From: a virus
Strand: one strand, 5' to 3'
Length of the DNA stretch: 58,987 nucleotides
Virus record (IMG/VR): IMGVR_UViG_3300013126_000003
Coordinates: 1 to 58,987 of that record
Shown here piece by piece: positions 25,186 through 31,894 of the stretch. Position 1 is the stretch's first letter, and each line of letters opens with the position of its first letter. The notes under the pieces are model-generated. The model had not been told where the DNA came from, made no database searches, and saw nothing but the letters and a program-made list of their open reading frames with translations. The position numbers and the translations under genes were made by a program.

Positions 25186-25953
25186 TTAAGATACCATATC
25201 CATAGTCACTTCTTCTTCGATACCGCCTTGTAGGATATCAAGCATAGCTTGTTTTTTAGCGTTTTTCTTCGCCTTATCCACAGAGGCATTCGCCTTCACA
25301 TCCACCTTAGCTTGTGTCTCAGCTTTCAGCTGCTTAAGCGACTTTTGCAAGTAAGCAATTGCTTTAGCAATATCATCCTTGGTAGCGGTTGTTTTCACCT
25401 CACCTTTGTCGGTTATCCTTAAGGATACATTGTTCATCTTCATGGCTTCGCCATTAAACGTGAATGTAACGATAGGCTTCGCCTTTGTATCCACGGCAAC
25501 CTCATTAGCTTCGCTAACGCCACCCTCTTCGTTACCCTCATCCTCATTTAATCCTAAAGGATTAGCGGTTGAATTGTCGTGTTTCTTGATGAATTTCTCG
25601 AAATTCTCAAGAGAATAACTTGCCGCACCTTGTAACGCATCGCATTGTGAGACGAACTCTTCGGCAATTTGTGGCAAACGCTCTGTAGCTTTAGCTACAC
25701 GAATGTAAAGGCCGTATTGCTGTTTGCTAAGGCCGTAGGCCATTTTCACCACCTCTTCCTGTGTGAGTGCGGTGTCTTTCAAGAAGGTTTTACCTTCTTC
25801 GCTTTTAAGCCATTTGTAACCTTTCAAAAGAAAGGTAGCCATTTCCACGGACTTGGCGAATGACTTGCCTTGTGCGTTTTTCACGGCGTTTGCTAGTGTG
25901 TTCACTTGAGCGGTGTGCAACATCTTGTGTGCAAGAGACGAAAGATTTTTCAT
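25186..25953 (-). CDS. Promoter-proximal leftward protein, 255 aa, unknown function
   Basis: First gene left of the divergent hub, with its own promoter and terminator, so probably early and strongly expressed. Residues 1-125 are helical, with LLKGYKWLKSEEGKTFL and LSKQQYGLYIRVAKA; an acidic Asn/Glu linker follows; then a beta segment (PIVTFTFNGEAMKMNNVSLRI) and a Lys-rich helical tail. I do not recognise the family. The basic tail and position would suit a DNA-binding or host-takeover factor, which is inference. Confidence 0.75.
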   Translation of the reverse strand: MKNLSSLAHKMLHTAQVNTLANAVKNAQGKSFAKSVEMATFLLKGYKWLKSEEGKTFLKDTALTQEEVVKMAYGLSKQQYGLYIRVAKATERLPQIAEEFVSQCDALQGAASYSLENFEKFIKKHDNSTANPLGLNEDEGNEEGGVSEANEVAVDTKAKPIVTFTFNGEAMKMNNVSLRITDKGEVKTTATKDDIAKAIAYLQKSLKQLKAETQAKVDVKANASVDKAKKNAKKQAMLDILQGGIEEEVTMDMVS

Positions 25954-26001
25954 ATGATAAAAGGTGTTAAATTTTGTCGTATCATTTGTTCAACGACTTT
26001 G

Positions 26002-26034
26002 CAATACTACGACAATTCTCTACACAAAGTCAAA
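26002..26034 (-). promoter_or_regulatory. Leftward early promoter
   Basis: Minus strand: TTTG (26034-26031), a 21-base spacer, then TAGTATTG (26009-26002), one mismatch from TAnnTTTG. It is the promoter of the 255-residue protein gene, 49 bases before its start. Confidence 0.65.
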
Positions 26035-26114
26035 TTTTTTTTTTGCACCTTCCAAAAACCTCAGTGTTTATGCGGGTTTCAGGGCTGATTTTTTTTTGGC
26101 TAGGTAACGAAATG

Positions 26115-26132
26115 AGTATGGTTGGCCGTACT
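26115..26132. repeat. Recurrent palindrome, copy 7
   Basis: AGTATGGTTGGCCGTACT, the most divergent copy. It lies upstream of the leftward promoter at the edge of the GC-rich hub and is about 161 bases from the nearest start codon. Confidence 0.85.
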
Positions 26133-26410
26133 CTGACAAGGTCGGAAAGCCTCGTGATGCACTCGTAATGTGCTCATGATGAGCGTGATGCGAGGGTGAT
26201 GCGGGCTATGCGCGAGCGATGTGCGCGTGTGTGCGCGCGGATCGCGTGGGTATCGGGCGACGTGGTGCGGTGCGTGGCCATGGGCTAGGGGAAAAACGCC
26301 AAAAATCCTCGGGCGCGCGGGCGATTTGCACACCCCCCTGCTTGTTACACATGCGTTTTCGGCGCGGGGGTGACCGTCGCAGAGCGGGGTATAGTCCCAA
26401 CACTACTATC
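26133..26410. other. GC-rich non-coding divergent hub (candidate origin or packaging site)
   Basis: Together with 26035-26114 this is the main part of the 481-base gene-free gap 25954-26434. It is strikingly GC-rich in an AT-leaning genome. It starts with degenerate units of about 11 bases (GTGATGC, GTGATGCG, TATGCGCG, GATGTGCG) from 26154 to about 26275 and ends with complementary arms CACCCCC (26331-26337 region) and GGGGGTG (26366-26372). Transcription diverges on both sides. Open frames here on both strands are Arg/Pro-rich shadows. Position and composition suit an origin or packaging signal; this is inferred. Confidence 0.5.
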
Positions 26411-26422
26411 ATCTAAACTTCA

Positions 26423-26430
26423 TATCTTTG
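26423..26430 (+). promoter_or_regulatory. Rightward promoter element, leaderless type
   Basis: TATCTTTG ends only 4 bases before the ATG at 26435, so transcription would begin at or within a few bases of the start codon. No -33 TTTG is visible at the usual distance. Confidence 0.65.
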
Positions 26431-26434
26431 TCTC

Positions 26435-26632
26435 ATGAAAGGAAACATCTATCAACACGGCGGAGGTCTCCGCGTGGAAGGTGGTCGTTTGGTAAACGAT
26501 GCACCTTGTCCTGTAATGGGGCTACAAAGGATGGCAGAGGAACGCAAAAGCATGAAGAGAACTGAAAAGGTTTCTTCCATGGCTGAGGCGCATGTTTCTG
26601 CTAATGTTCAATCTAAACTTATGGGGCTATGA
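26435..26632 (+). CDS. Hypothetical protein, 65 aa
   Basis: Begins MKGNIYQHGGGLRVEGGRLV and ends in a short amphipathic segment. First gene of the rightward arm, overlapping the holin-like gene by 4 bases (ATGA). Function unknown. Confidence 0.65.
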   Translation: MKGNIYQHGGGLRVEGGRLVNDAPCPVMGLQRMAEERKSMKRTEKVSSMAEAHVSANVQSKLMGL

Positions 26633-26793
26633 ACAAGGAACAAGTATTAGGTTTGGTTCGCCATACCTTAACCTTCTTTGGTGGTATCCTTTTGTCAAAA
26701 GGAATCATTAGTGAATCGCTCATGACCGACATGGTTGCGTCGATTTTGGTCCTTATCGGAGGTGTTTGGTCTATCGTGGCCAAATCAAAATAA
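26629..26793 (+). CDS. Pam3-gp28-like holin, 54 aa
   Basis: A short frame, MNKEQVLGLVRHTLTFFGG then ILLSKGIISESLMTDMVASILVLIGG cut by a polar turn, ending VWSIVAKSK. The layout RH-L-T--GG-L--KG...D-V-S-----GG-WS--AK matches the Pam3-gp28 family of putative phage holins: two hydrophobic helices joined by a short loop. It would make membrane pores at lysis, but the endolysin gene is 5.6 kb away. It is coupled to the upstream gene by a 4-base overlap and followed by a terminator. Confidence 0.82.
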   Translation: MNKEQVLGLVRHTLTFFGGILLSKGIISESLMTDMVASILVLIGGVWSIVAKSK

Positions 26794-26812
26794 CATCTCA
26801 CGTCTTAAAATT

Positions 26813-26846
26813 GAGGGAGCTATTTTCTAGTTACCCTCTTTTTTTT
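26813..26846 (+). terminator. Rho-independent terminator after the holin-like gene
   Basis: Stem GAGGG-AGCTA paired with TAGTT-A-CCCTC (one bulged A, one G-T pair) around TTTTC, followed by eight T. It separates the first rightward unit from the chaperonin region. Confidence 0.85.
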
Positions 26847-27152
26847 GTATTGAAGTGTCAGTAATCGACATCTTAGTGTTAATTTTAGTGTCATCTTTTT
26901 TTTTATAACTTATTGATTATTAATATATTATTTTCTTAATGTCGAAAATGTCGAAAATAAAGAAGAAATATATAAGATAGAAATAATAAAAGGAGGGAAA
27001 TTATATATAGAGAGTATAGGAAAAAAAAACGACATATTCGACATCTACCCACTTTAGGGGGTAGGATGACGGGTACTGTCCTCGATGTCCGACCCCTCAT
27101 TCATTAACCACATTTTGATGGCTTAGTGACTGAGTCTTCGGTCAAAAAAATA
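26847..27152. other. AT-rich non-coding region with TGTCGAAAAT repeats
   Basis: Part of the 411-base gene-free gap 26794-27204. Two overlapping direct copies of TGTCGAAAAT occupy 26940-26958, and inverse copies (CGACAT, ATTCGACAT) lie at 27030-27044, with a further CGACAT at 26866-26871. The intervening sequence is almost pure A/T with long A runs. The motif ATTTTCGACAT recurs at 13470-13480 beside the other AT-rich gap. Iterons, a DNA-unwinding element or regulator sites are possible. Confidence 0.45.
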
Positions 27153-27184
27153 TTTGCATAGCTCTGCATGGTGGTATATATTTG
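27153..27184 (+). promoter_or_regulatory. Promoter of the chaperonin cassette
   Basis: TTTG (27153-27156), a 20-base spacer, TATATTTG (27177-27184), then 20 bases to the GroEL ATG. It is a close match to the Bacteroidota consensus. Confidence 0.88.
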
Positions 27185-27204
27185 CTCACACAAAATCAAA
27201 TTGA

Positions 27205-28812
27205 ATGGACTCAACACTTGGATATTCTCCGAAAGACCTTCGCTTCGATGCAGACGCGAGAGGTAAGTTAATCAAAGGTGTAGTAAAAATGTCTCGTGCT
27301 GTCAAGAGTACTTTGGGCCCTAGCGGGAACACGGTGCTAATTGAGTCGGCCGAGCACACCCATGGGCTGACCGTCACCAAGGATGGTGTTACGGTGGCCA
27401 AATCTATTTTTCTCATTGACCCGGTTGAGAACCTAGCGGTCCGTATGATGAAAGAGGCGGCAGATCGCACGGCGACTTCTGCAGGTGATGGTACCACTAC
27501 GGCAATTGTTCTTACTGAGGCGCTTGTGCTTGCGGGTAATGAGCTGATGAGTCCTGACTTGAATCGCACTGAGGTGCTTCGCTCTCTTGTGGAGCAGTCA
27601 AACGGTGTGGTGGACAAGCTCAAGAAGCATTCAAAGAAGTTATCCAACAAGATGCTTGTGGATGTGGCTACAATTTCAGCCAACAATGACAAGTCGGTTG
27701 GGAAAATTATCGCTGACGTGTACAAAGAAGTGGGCAAGAACGGTGTGGTGACGGTTGAGAAGAGTCAAACAAGCGAGACATACGCTGAGGTGACCAAGGG
27801 GATCAAGATTCCTAGAGGGTATTTGAGCAATTTGTTCGCCAATAATCAGCGAAGAGATGAGTGTGTGCTTGAGGACGTGGACATTTTGGTGGCTGACATT
27901 GAGATTTCAAACTTACTGCAGCTTGAGAACATCCTCAAACCAATTATTCAAGAAGGCCGGAAGCTATTTATCATTGCTCCGTGCAATGTGAACGTGGTCA
28001 ATACCCTTGCAGCTAACGTGATGAAGGGGAATTTGAAGGTGTGCGCGGTGCCTCCGCCTAATTTTGGGTACAAACAGCACGAGCTCATGCAAGATATCGC
28101 GGTGAGTGTGGGTGCAACCTACTTCAGCGAGAAGACCGGGGACGATTTGAGCCTCATTACATACGCGGACCTAGGGCATGCTACTAAAGTTATCGTCAAT
28201 AACGAGCAAGCGATCGTCATTCGTTCCAATGTCAAGTCTAATGATGAGAAAATTGCTGAGCGCGTGACCCAATTGTGGCAGTCACATGAGGAGGCGACCC
28301 GCAAAGCTGACAAAGATTTTATTTTAGAACGTATTGCTTCCCTAACAGGGGGCATCGGGGTGATATTTGCCGGTGGCAACACTGACCTTGAGCAAAAAGA
28401 GTTGTATGATCGCATTGATGACGCCGTGTGCGCGGTGCGTTCGGCCCTTGAGGAGGGTATATTGCCGGGTGGCGGCATGTCGCTCGCGTATATGGTGAAC
28501 GACAAGGCTGAGGACGGAATGAGCAAGGAGAAGATGGCTGCACGCAACATCTTAAACCTAGCCCTTGTGTCGCCAATGAACCAAATCATTGAGAACGCAG
28601 GGCTGTGCGCCAACAATTTATACAATGGCCGTGAGGAGTTTGGTGAGGGAGTCAATGTGAAGACCGGCGAGAAGGGTAATCTCATCCAAATGGGGGTGAT
28701 TGACCCGCTTAAGGTGACTCGATCGGCCCTTGAGAACGCAGTGAGTGTGGCCACAACAATTCTTAGTACTAATGCCGTGGTGACCATGGCTCGAACTTAT
28801 GATGCTCAGTAA
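27205..28812 (+). CDS. groEL: Phage GroEL-type chaperonin (60 kDa subunit)
   Basis: 535 residues, full length for the equatorial-intermediate-apical layout. The nucleotide-binding loops TLGPSGNTV (36-44) and GDGTTTA (94-100) are intact, the RIDDAV segment keeps the catalytic Asp expected at the D398 equivalent, and GILPGGG and DPLKVTRSALENAVSVA mark the returning equatorial domain. The C-terminal GGM-repeat tail of bacterial GroEL is missing (ends ARTYDAQ). It should form ATP-driven folding rings with the GroES encoded two genes on, probably for capsid or giant virion proteins. It is well diverged from bacterial GroEL, so an old phage gene. Confidence 0.95.
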   Translation: MDSTLGYSPKDLRFDADARGKLIKGVVKMSRAVKSTLGPSGNTVLIESAEHTHGLTVTKDGVTVAKSIFLIDPVENLAVRMMKEAADRTATSAGDGTTTAIVLTEALVLAGNELMSPDLNRTEVLRSLVEQSNGVVDKLKKHSKKLSNKMLVDVATISANNDKSVGKIIADVYKEVGKNGVVTVEKSQTSETYAEVTKGIKIPRGYLSNLFANNQRRDECVLEDVDILVADIEISNLLQLENILKPIIQEGRKLFIIAPCNVNVVNTLAANVMKGNLKVCAVPPPNFGYKQHELMQDIAVSVGATYFSEKTGDDLSLITYADLGHATKVIVNNEQAIVIRSNVKSNDEKIAERVTQLWQSHEEATRKADKDFILERIASLTGGIGVIFAGGNTDLEQKELYDRIDDAVCAVRSALEEGILPGGGMSLAYMVNDKAEDGMSKEKMAARNILNLALVSPMNQIIENAGLCANNLYNGREEFGEGVNVKTGEKGNLIQMGVIDPLKVTRSALENAVSVATTILSTNAVVTMARTYDAQ

Positions 28813-28814
28813 TT

Positions 28815-29171
28815 ATGATCGACATTATACATGTGGCCAAGGCGTGCCACGAGGCGAACAAGGTGTACTGCGAGAGTCTTGGTGACTTTACGCAGGAGCA
28901 TTGGGAGAATGCACCCCAATGGCAGAAGGACAGCGCGGTGAGCGGGGTCAAGCACATCATTGACAACCCTGACGTTACCGCTGAGCAGATGCATGACAAT
29001 TGGATGGCTGAGAAGAAGGCTGACGGGTGGCGATTTGGGATAACCAAGGACGCATTTGCTAAGACACACCCCTGCCTCATCCCATATAACTTCCTTCCTA
29101 TTGAGCAACGGATGAAGGACACACTATTTATTTCAATCGCAAGATCATTCTACAATGAAGCCAATCGGTAA
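28815..29171 (+). CDS. RyR-domain protein, 118 aa
   Basis: The single domain matches the RyR (ryanodine-receptor-type) repeat family as found in phages: ENAPQWQKDSAVSGVKHI, ENPD-like DNPDVTAEQMHDNWM, KADGWRFG and HPCLIPYNFLPIEQRMKD. RyR domains in phages have no proven role; a ligand- or protein-binding function is likely. It starts 2 bases after groEL and overlaps groES by 17 bases, so all three are one unit. Confidence 0.85.
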   Translation: MIDIIHVAKACHEANKVYCESLGDFTQEHWENAPQWQKDSAVSGVKHIIDNPDVTAEQMHDNWMAEKKADGWRFGITKDAFAKTHPCLIPYNFLPIEQRMKDTLFISIARSFYNEANR

Positions 29172-29412
29172 GTATATCATCGTGACCAATCTCGAGGAGG
29201 AGGTCAAGACAGACGCAGGGCTAATCCTTTCAGGTGAGGACCTAAATCAATTCAGATACAAAAAGGGCGTGGTCGTTGAGCCGGGCACTGAGGTGACCAC
29301 TATTTTTAAGGACGACAAGATTTACTACGACAAGACGCACAGCTTTACAATGATGATTGGGGGAGGGCATTATACTGTTCTTCGCGAAGCCGACGTTGTT
29401 GTTGTCGAATAG
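29155..29412 (+). CDS. groES: Phage GroES-type co-chaperonin
   Basis: 85 residues. It starts MKPIGKYIIVTNLEEEVKTD, has a mobile-loop segment AGLILSGEDL where GroES has its hydrophobic GroEL-contacting tripeptide (here LIL), then GVVVEPG and a C-terminal EADVVVVE strand like the DILAIVE end of GroES. It should cap the phage GroEL ring. Its last 68 bases overlap the minus-strand regulator gene. Confidence 0.88.
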   Translation: MKPIGKYIIVTNLEEEVKTDAGLILSGEDLNQFRYKKGVVVEPGTEVTTIFKDDKIYYDKTHSFTMMIGGGHYTVLREADVVVVE

Positions 29413-29836
29413 ACTCGTTTCTAATTTGTATCTGCTCAACGTGACGCTTGTCTACACGGCGTTGTGTCTTCTTGCGATACAAGGGTGAGTTCTGTTCTTG
29501 TATAAACCCACCCTCTAGTTGTTTGTACAATGCACTCACAAGTACTGAGCCTTTGCGTGATATCTGATAGCGCGCTGCGCGTGGACCCTTTGTCTTCTTA
29601 AAGATATCCACCCACCCATTCTCAACAAGTTTCTTAAGTCGTATTCGATTGAGCTTTAATGACCGGTCAAATGCCAAGAACGTCTTCATGGTGAAGTAGG
29701 GCTCGGAGTACAAGAAGATAATCATATCAAGATCGGAGCTCGTCAGGTTGTACTTCACCTTAGTGTAGTGATAGATGGTGCGCCAATACTTGAGGTAGTC
29801 ATGCTTTCTCTTCGGTGGTTTTTCTCTTGGGATCAT
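29345..29836 (-). CDS. Winged-helix (MarR-like) transcription regulator
   Basis: 163 residues from ATG 29836, chosen because promoter TAACTTTG lies just upstream; longer starts would run through the promoter. NLTSSDLDMIIFLYSEPYFTMKTF, then RSLKLNRIRLKKLVENGWVDIFKK and the ARYQISRKG wing fit a MarR-like winged helix. The tail is Arg/Gln-rich. It is the only minus-strand gene in the right arm, divergent from the next plus-strand genes and convergent with groES, so it may regulate one or both. Confidence 0.78.
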   Translation of the reverse strand: MIPREKPPKRKHDYLKYWRTIYHYTKVKYNLTSSDLDMIIFLYSEPYFTMKTFLAFDRSLKLNRIRLKKLVENGWVDIFKKTKGPRAARYQISRKGSVLVSALYKQLEGGFIQEQNSPLYRKKTQRRVDKRHVEQIQIRNESIRQQQRRLREEQYNALPQSSL

Positions 29837-29853
29837 CGTAAAGTAAATTTGAT

Positions 29854-29861
29854 TATATTTG
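29854..29861 (+). promoter_or_regulatory. Rightward promoter element TATATTTG
   Basis: A -7-type element 22 bases before the GTG start at 29884. It overlaps the leftward promoter region of the regulator gene, so the two transcripts should compete. Confidence 0.6.
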
Positions 29862-29863
29862 TG

Positions 29864-29894
29864 CAAAGTTAATCTACAAGATTGTGAACTCAAA
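29864..29894 (-). promoter_or_regulatory. Leftward promoter of the winged-helix regulator
   Basis: Minus strand: TTTG (29894-29891), a 19-base spacer, TAACTTTG (29871-29864), then 27 bases to the ATG. Confidence 0.8.
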
Positions 29895-30126
29895 AGAATC
29901 TCCAAAAGACAAACCCGAGGATATTGCATTCCGCAATAACGTCATCAATCGCCTATCAAACCTTGAGAGTACTTACAATACTCAAAGAGAAGAGAGGGTA
30001 AAAGCGGCTAAGGCTTCTAACATTCTCAAGAAGAATTTAGGCAAGGCAGCGAGAGAGATTGCCGGCCTTCAGTCTCTAGGTGGATTCAATTCAGGTCTAG
30101 GTAATCCCACAAAAATCATAAAGTAA
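29884..30126 (+). CDS. Hypothetical coiled-coil protein, 80 aa (GTG start)
   Basis: Helical protein NSKESPKDKPEDIAFRNNV then VINRLSNLESTYNTQREERV, with a Gly-rich end. The GTG at 29884 is the only start giving full length and follows the divergent promoter pair. Possibly a minor virion or DNA-packaging accessory protein. Overlaps the next gene by 1 base. Confidence 0.6.
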   Translation: MNSKESPKDKPEDIAFRNNVINRLSNLESTYNTQREERVKAAKASNILKKNLGKAAREIAGLQSLGGFNSGLGNPTKIIK

Positions 30127-30329
30127 TGGCTAAGAAAAACACTCCAATCGAGGAACCCGAGGTTGACGAAACCGCAACAAATGGGTTAGAAGAATTAAAT
30201 GTTGAAGAGGCTGCTCCTGTGCATGCTCCCGCAGAAGACGGCGCAGAAGAACCTTCTGTCGACGAGGCTCCTGTTCAAGAGGTACATCCTCACCAAGTTG
30301 GACACGCAACACGCGCATATCGTGGCTGA
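30126..30329 (+). CDS. Acidic low-complexity protein, 67 aa
   Basis: MAKKNTPIEEPEVDETATNG followed by Glu/Ala/Pro-rich sequence; intrinsically disordered. It is supported by tight packing with both neighbours. Function unknown. Confidence 0.6.
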   Translation: MAKKNTPIEEPEVDETATNGLEELNVEEAAPVHAPAEDGAEEPSVDEAPVQEVHPHQVGHATRAYRG

Positions 30330-30339
30330 TAAGTCCAAA

Positions 30340-30612
30340 ATGAAATGCAATAGCCCACGTCCTTCTGACCGACCCGGCAAGAAGATGATGGTGAAAGCCT
30401 GCTCCGGAGGTGAAGAGAAACTTCTTCACTTCGGGGCCAAGGGCTATGGCAACAACTATTCTGCTGCAGCTCGCAAGAGTTTCAAAGCAAGACACAGTTG
30501 TGACACCGCAAATGATAAGTTGACCCCACGTTATTGGGCATGTAAGTATTTGTGGAAAGGACCGGGTGGCGCAACCACTCCAAATCCTTCAAACAGGAAA
30601 GGAAAATATTAG
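30340..30612 (+). CDS. Conserved Cys-containing phage protein, 90 aa
   Basis: Start at 30340 is chosen 10 bases after the previous stop; a longer in-frame start at 30199 would overlap a real gene and add unrelated sequence. The core KKMMVKACSGGEEKLLHFGAKGYG cut at GYG, then SAAARKSFKARHSCDTANDK and ARYWACK-like PRYWACKYLW, defines a family widespread in phages, including marine ones, with no known function. The His/Cys pattern suggests metal binding. Confidence 0.75.
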   Translation: MKCNSPRPSDRPGKKMMVKACSGGEEKLLHFGAKGYGNNYSAAARKSFKARHSCDTANDKLTPRYWACKYLWKGPGGATTPNPSNRKGKY

Positions 30613-30620
30613 TATCTTTG
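30613..30620 (+). promoter_or_regulatory. Promoter element, leaderless type
   Basis: TATCTTTG starts directly after the preceding stop codon and ends 4 bases before the ATG at 30625. Confidence 0.65.
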
Positions 30621-30624
30621 TTCT

Positions 30625-30786
30625 ATGAAATCTCAAAGCAGAGGTCTAGGAGACACTATTGAAAAGATCACCAAAGCTACCGGCATCAAGCAAGTTGTCG
30701 AGAAAGTAGCTGAGGCGGCGGGCACCGATTGTGGATGCTCTAAAAGAAAAGACACATTAAACAGGGTATTCCCCTACAAACAATAA
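30625..30786 (+). CDS. Small Cys-containing protein, 53 aa
   Basis: MKSQSRGLGDTIEKITKATG followed by KQVVEKVAEAAGTDCGCSKRKDTLN. The ending 'DCGC..RK..LN..FPY' recurs in small Bacteroidota phage proteins near structural genes. It is preceded by the TATCTTTG promoter. Function unknown. Confidence 0.7.
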   Translation: MKSQSRGLGDTIEKITKATGIKQVVEKVAEAAGTDCGCSKRKDTLNRVFPYKQ

Positions 30787-30789
30787 GAA

Positions 30790-31251
30790 ATGAGCGCACC
30801 AAGAATACAAGCCTCTCGAGCATTAGCTGTTCAACCTAATGACGATGTCAACATTCCTTACCCCAACGTGGTTGTCGGGGGATCTGTATCGGGAGTAACG
30901 CCTTATCAGTTAAAAGATATCAGCGTCGACTTTATTACATTAGGAATTAAAACAGGTGACACTGTTTGGAATGTGACAACAAGTGAATACGCTTATGTTA
31001 CAGGTGTTTTCACCAATTACCTAGAATTGTCGTTAGACATTTTTACTCTAGTTGGAACTCCATATGCTGTATACCAAGGTGTAAATTCCGGATGTATGCT
31101 TTACGTTGGGTCCTCCGGTGATATTTCGGTTGAAACATGTGATGGAGATCAAGTCACTTTTGCCGGCGTCAATGCAGGGCAGTTTTTACCCGTGCAAGTG
31201 GTGAAGGTTTTAACCGGAACAACCGCATCTAAGATATTAGCGTTGTGGTAA
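30790..31251 (+). CDS. Decoration/spike-base-like virion protein, 153 aa
   Basis: The C-terminal 55 residues (YVGSSGDISVETCDGDQVTF, GQFLPVQVVKVL, TASKILALW) match the small 'spike base' domain of phage capsids, usually decorating vertices. The middle (DFITLGIKTGDTVWNV...VGTPYAVYQ) is a separate beta domain that also occurs in the connector protein at 44199-45152. Virion location is inferred. Confidence 0.7.
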   Translation: MSAPRIQASRALAVQPNDDVNIPYPNVVVGGSVSGVTPYQLKDISVDFITLGIKTGDTVWNVTTSEYAYVTGVFTNYLELSLDIFTLVGTPYAVYQGVNSGCMLYVGSSGDISVETCDGDQVTFAGVNAGQFLPVQVVKVLTGTTASKILALW

Positions 31252-31394
31252 GTGGGCTTCAAATATCAATAATCATTGGTATTGATGGGAGTATCCCATC
31301 TACAGGAGGAGCTATATCTCCTAAACAAATTGTTACACAATCAGGTGTTCCGATTATCACTCAAGGCGGAGCAACCATCATAATACAGGCTTAA
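31245..31394 (+). CDS. Small hydrophobic/beta protein, 49 aa
   Basis: A GTG start overlapping the previous stop opens VVSGLQISIIIGIDGSIPST and ends ITQGGATIIIQA, filling a 145-base gap exactly. It looks like beta-strand repeats. Weakly supported because of the GTG start. Confidence 0.45.
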   Translation: MVSGLQISIIIGIDGSIPSTGGAISPKQIVTQSGVPIITQGGATIIIQA

Positions 31395-31396
31395 AA

Positions 31397-31894
31397 ATGT
31401 CGGTAAAATTTTCAGACTTTGCATCTAGTACTTTAACAAACAACATACAGATTGTTGGGTATGACCTAGTGGCTAACGCAAATGTGCAGTTACCTAAATC
31501 TGCATTAGATGCAGTTTATTCTCAAGGCAGTGCTCTTGCGGGAAACTTAAATGGAGGCACTGTTGGTGTTGGTGTAACGACTTATATAGGTTTTGGCGTT
31601 GGAACAACAAATACTGTTGAAGCACAGCGAAGAACAGTTGTAAGTAAAGGAACTATTACCGGATTTTATTTAAGAACATCAGGTGTAATGACAGGTGCTT
31701 TAGTTGCTACTGTTATGAAAAATGGTGTAGCAACAAGTATGTCTTTCACCGTCGCTGCAGGAAGTGCAGCCGCTTTATACGGCACTACTTCAAATCAATT
31801 TACTGTAGTAGATGGAGATGGGCTTTCAATTAGGCTTGCTCAAGCAACTGCTGTAAGTGTAGGAATTTACTCATTTGGAATAACTATAAGATAA
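31397..31894 (+). CDS. Fibre/decoration-like protein, 165 aa
   Basis: N-terminal MSVKFSDFASSTLTNNIQIVG is like the attachment segment of Bacteroidota phage fibre proteins. The remainder is Gly/Thr/Val-rich beta sequence with periodic strands (FYLRTSGVMTGALVATVMKNG). It probably forms a short trimeric fibre or head decoration. Overlaps the next start by 1 base. Confidence 0.65.
   Translation: MSVKFSDFASSTLTNNIQIVGYDLVANANVQLPKSALDAVYSQGSALAGNLNGGTVGVGVTTYIGFGVGTTNTVEAQRRTVVSKGTITGFYLRTSGVMTGALVATVMKNGVATSMSFTVAAGSAAALYGTTSNQFTVVDGDGLSIRLAQATAVSVGIYSFGITIR

Noticed and set aside
26100-26416. Three long open frames on both strands in the GC-rich hub
   Set aside because: All are Arg/Pro/His-rich with no start signals, overlap one another on opposite strands, and arise because stop codons are rare in GC-rich DNA.
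28119-28787. 222-codon frame antisense to groEL
   Set aside because: It mirrors the conserved groEL frame, is Ser/Leu/Arg-biased as shadows are, and has no promoter or leader.
29837-29929. Longer start for the winged-helix regulator
   Set aside because: It would translate through both divergent promoters and adds an unrelated 31-residue segment.
30199-30339. Upstream extension of the 90-residue Cys protein to 137 residues
   Set aside because: The extension overlaps the acidic protein gene and adds Leu/Lys sequence unlike the family; Met at 30340 sits 10 bases after the previous stop.
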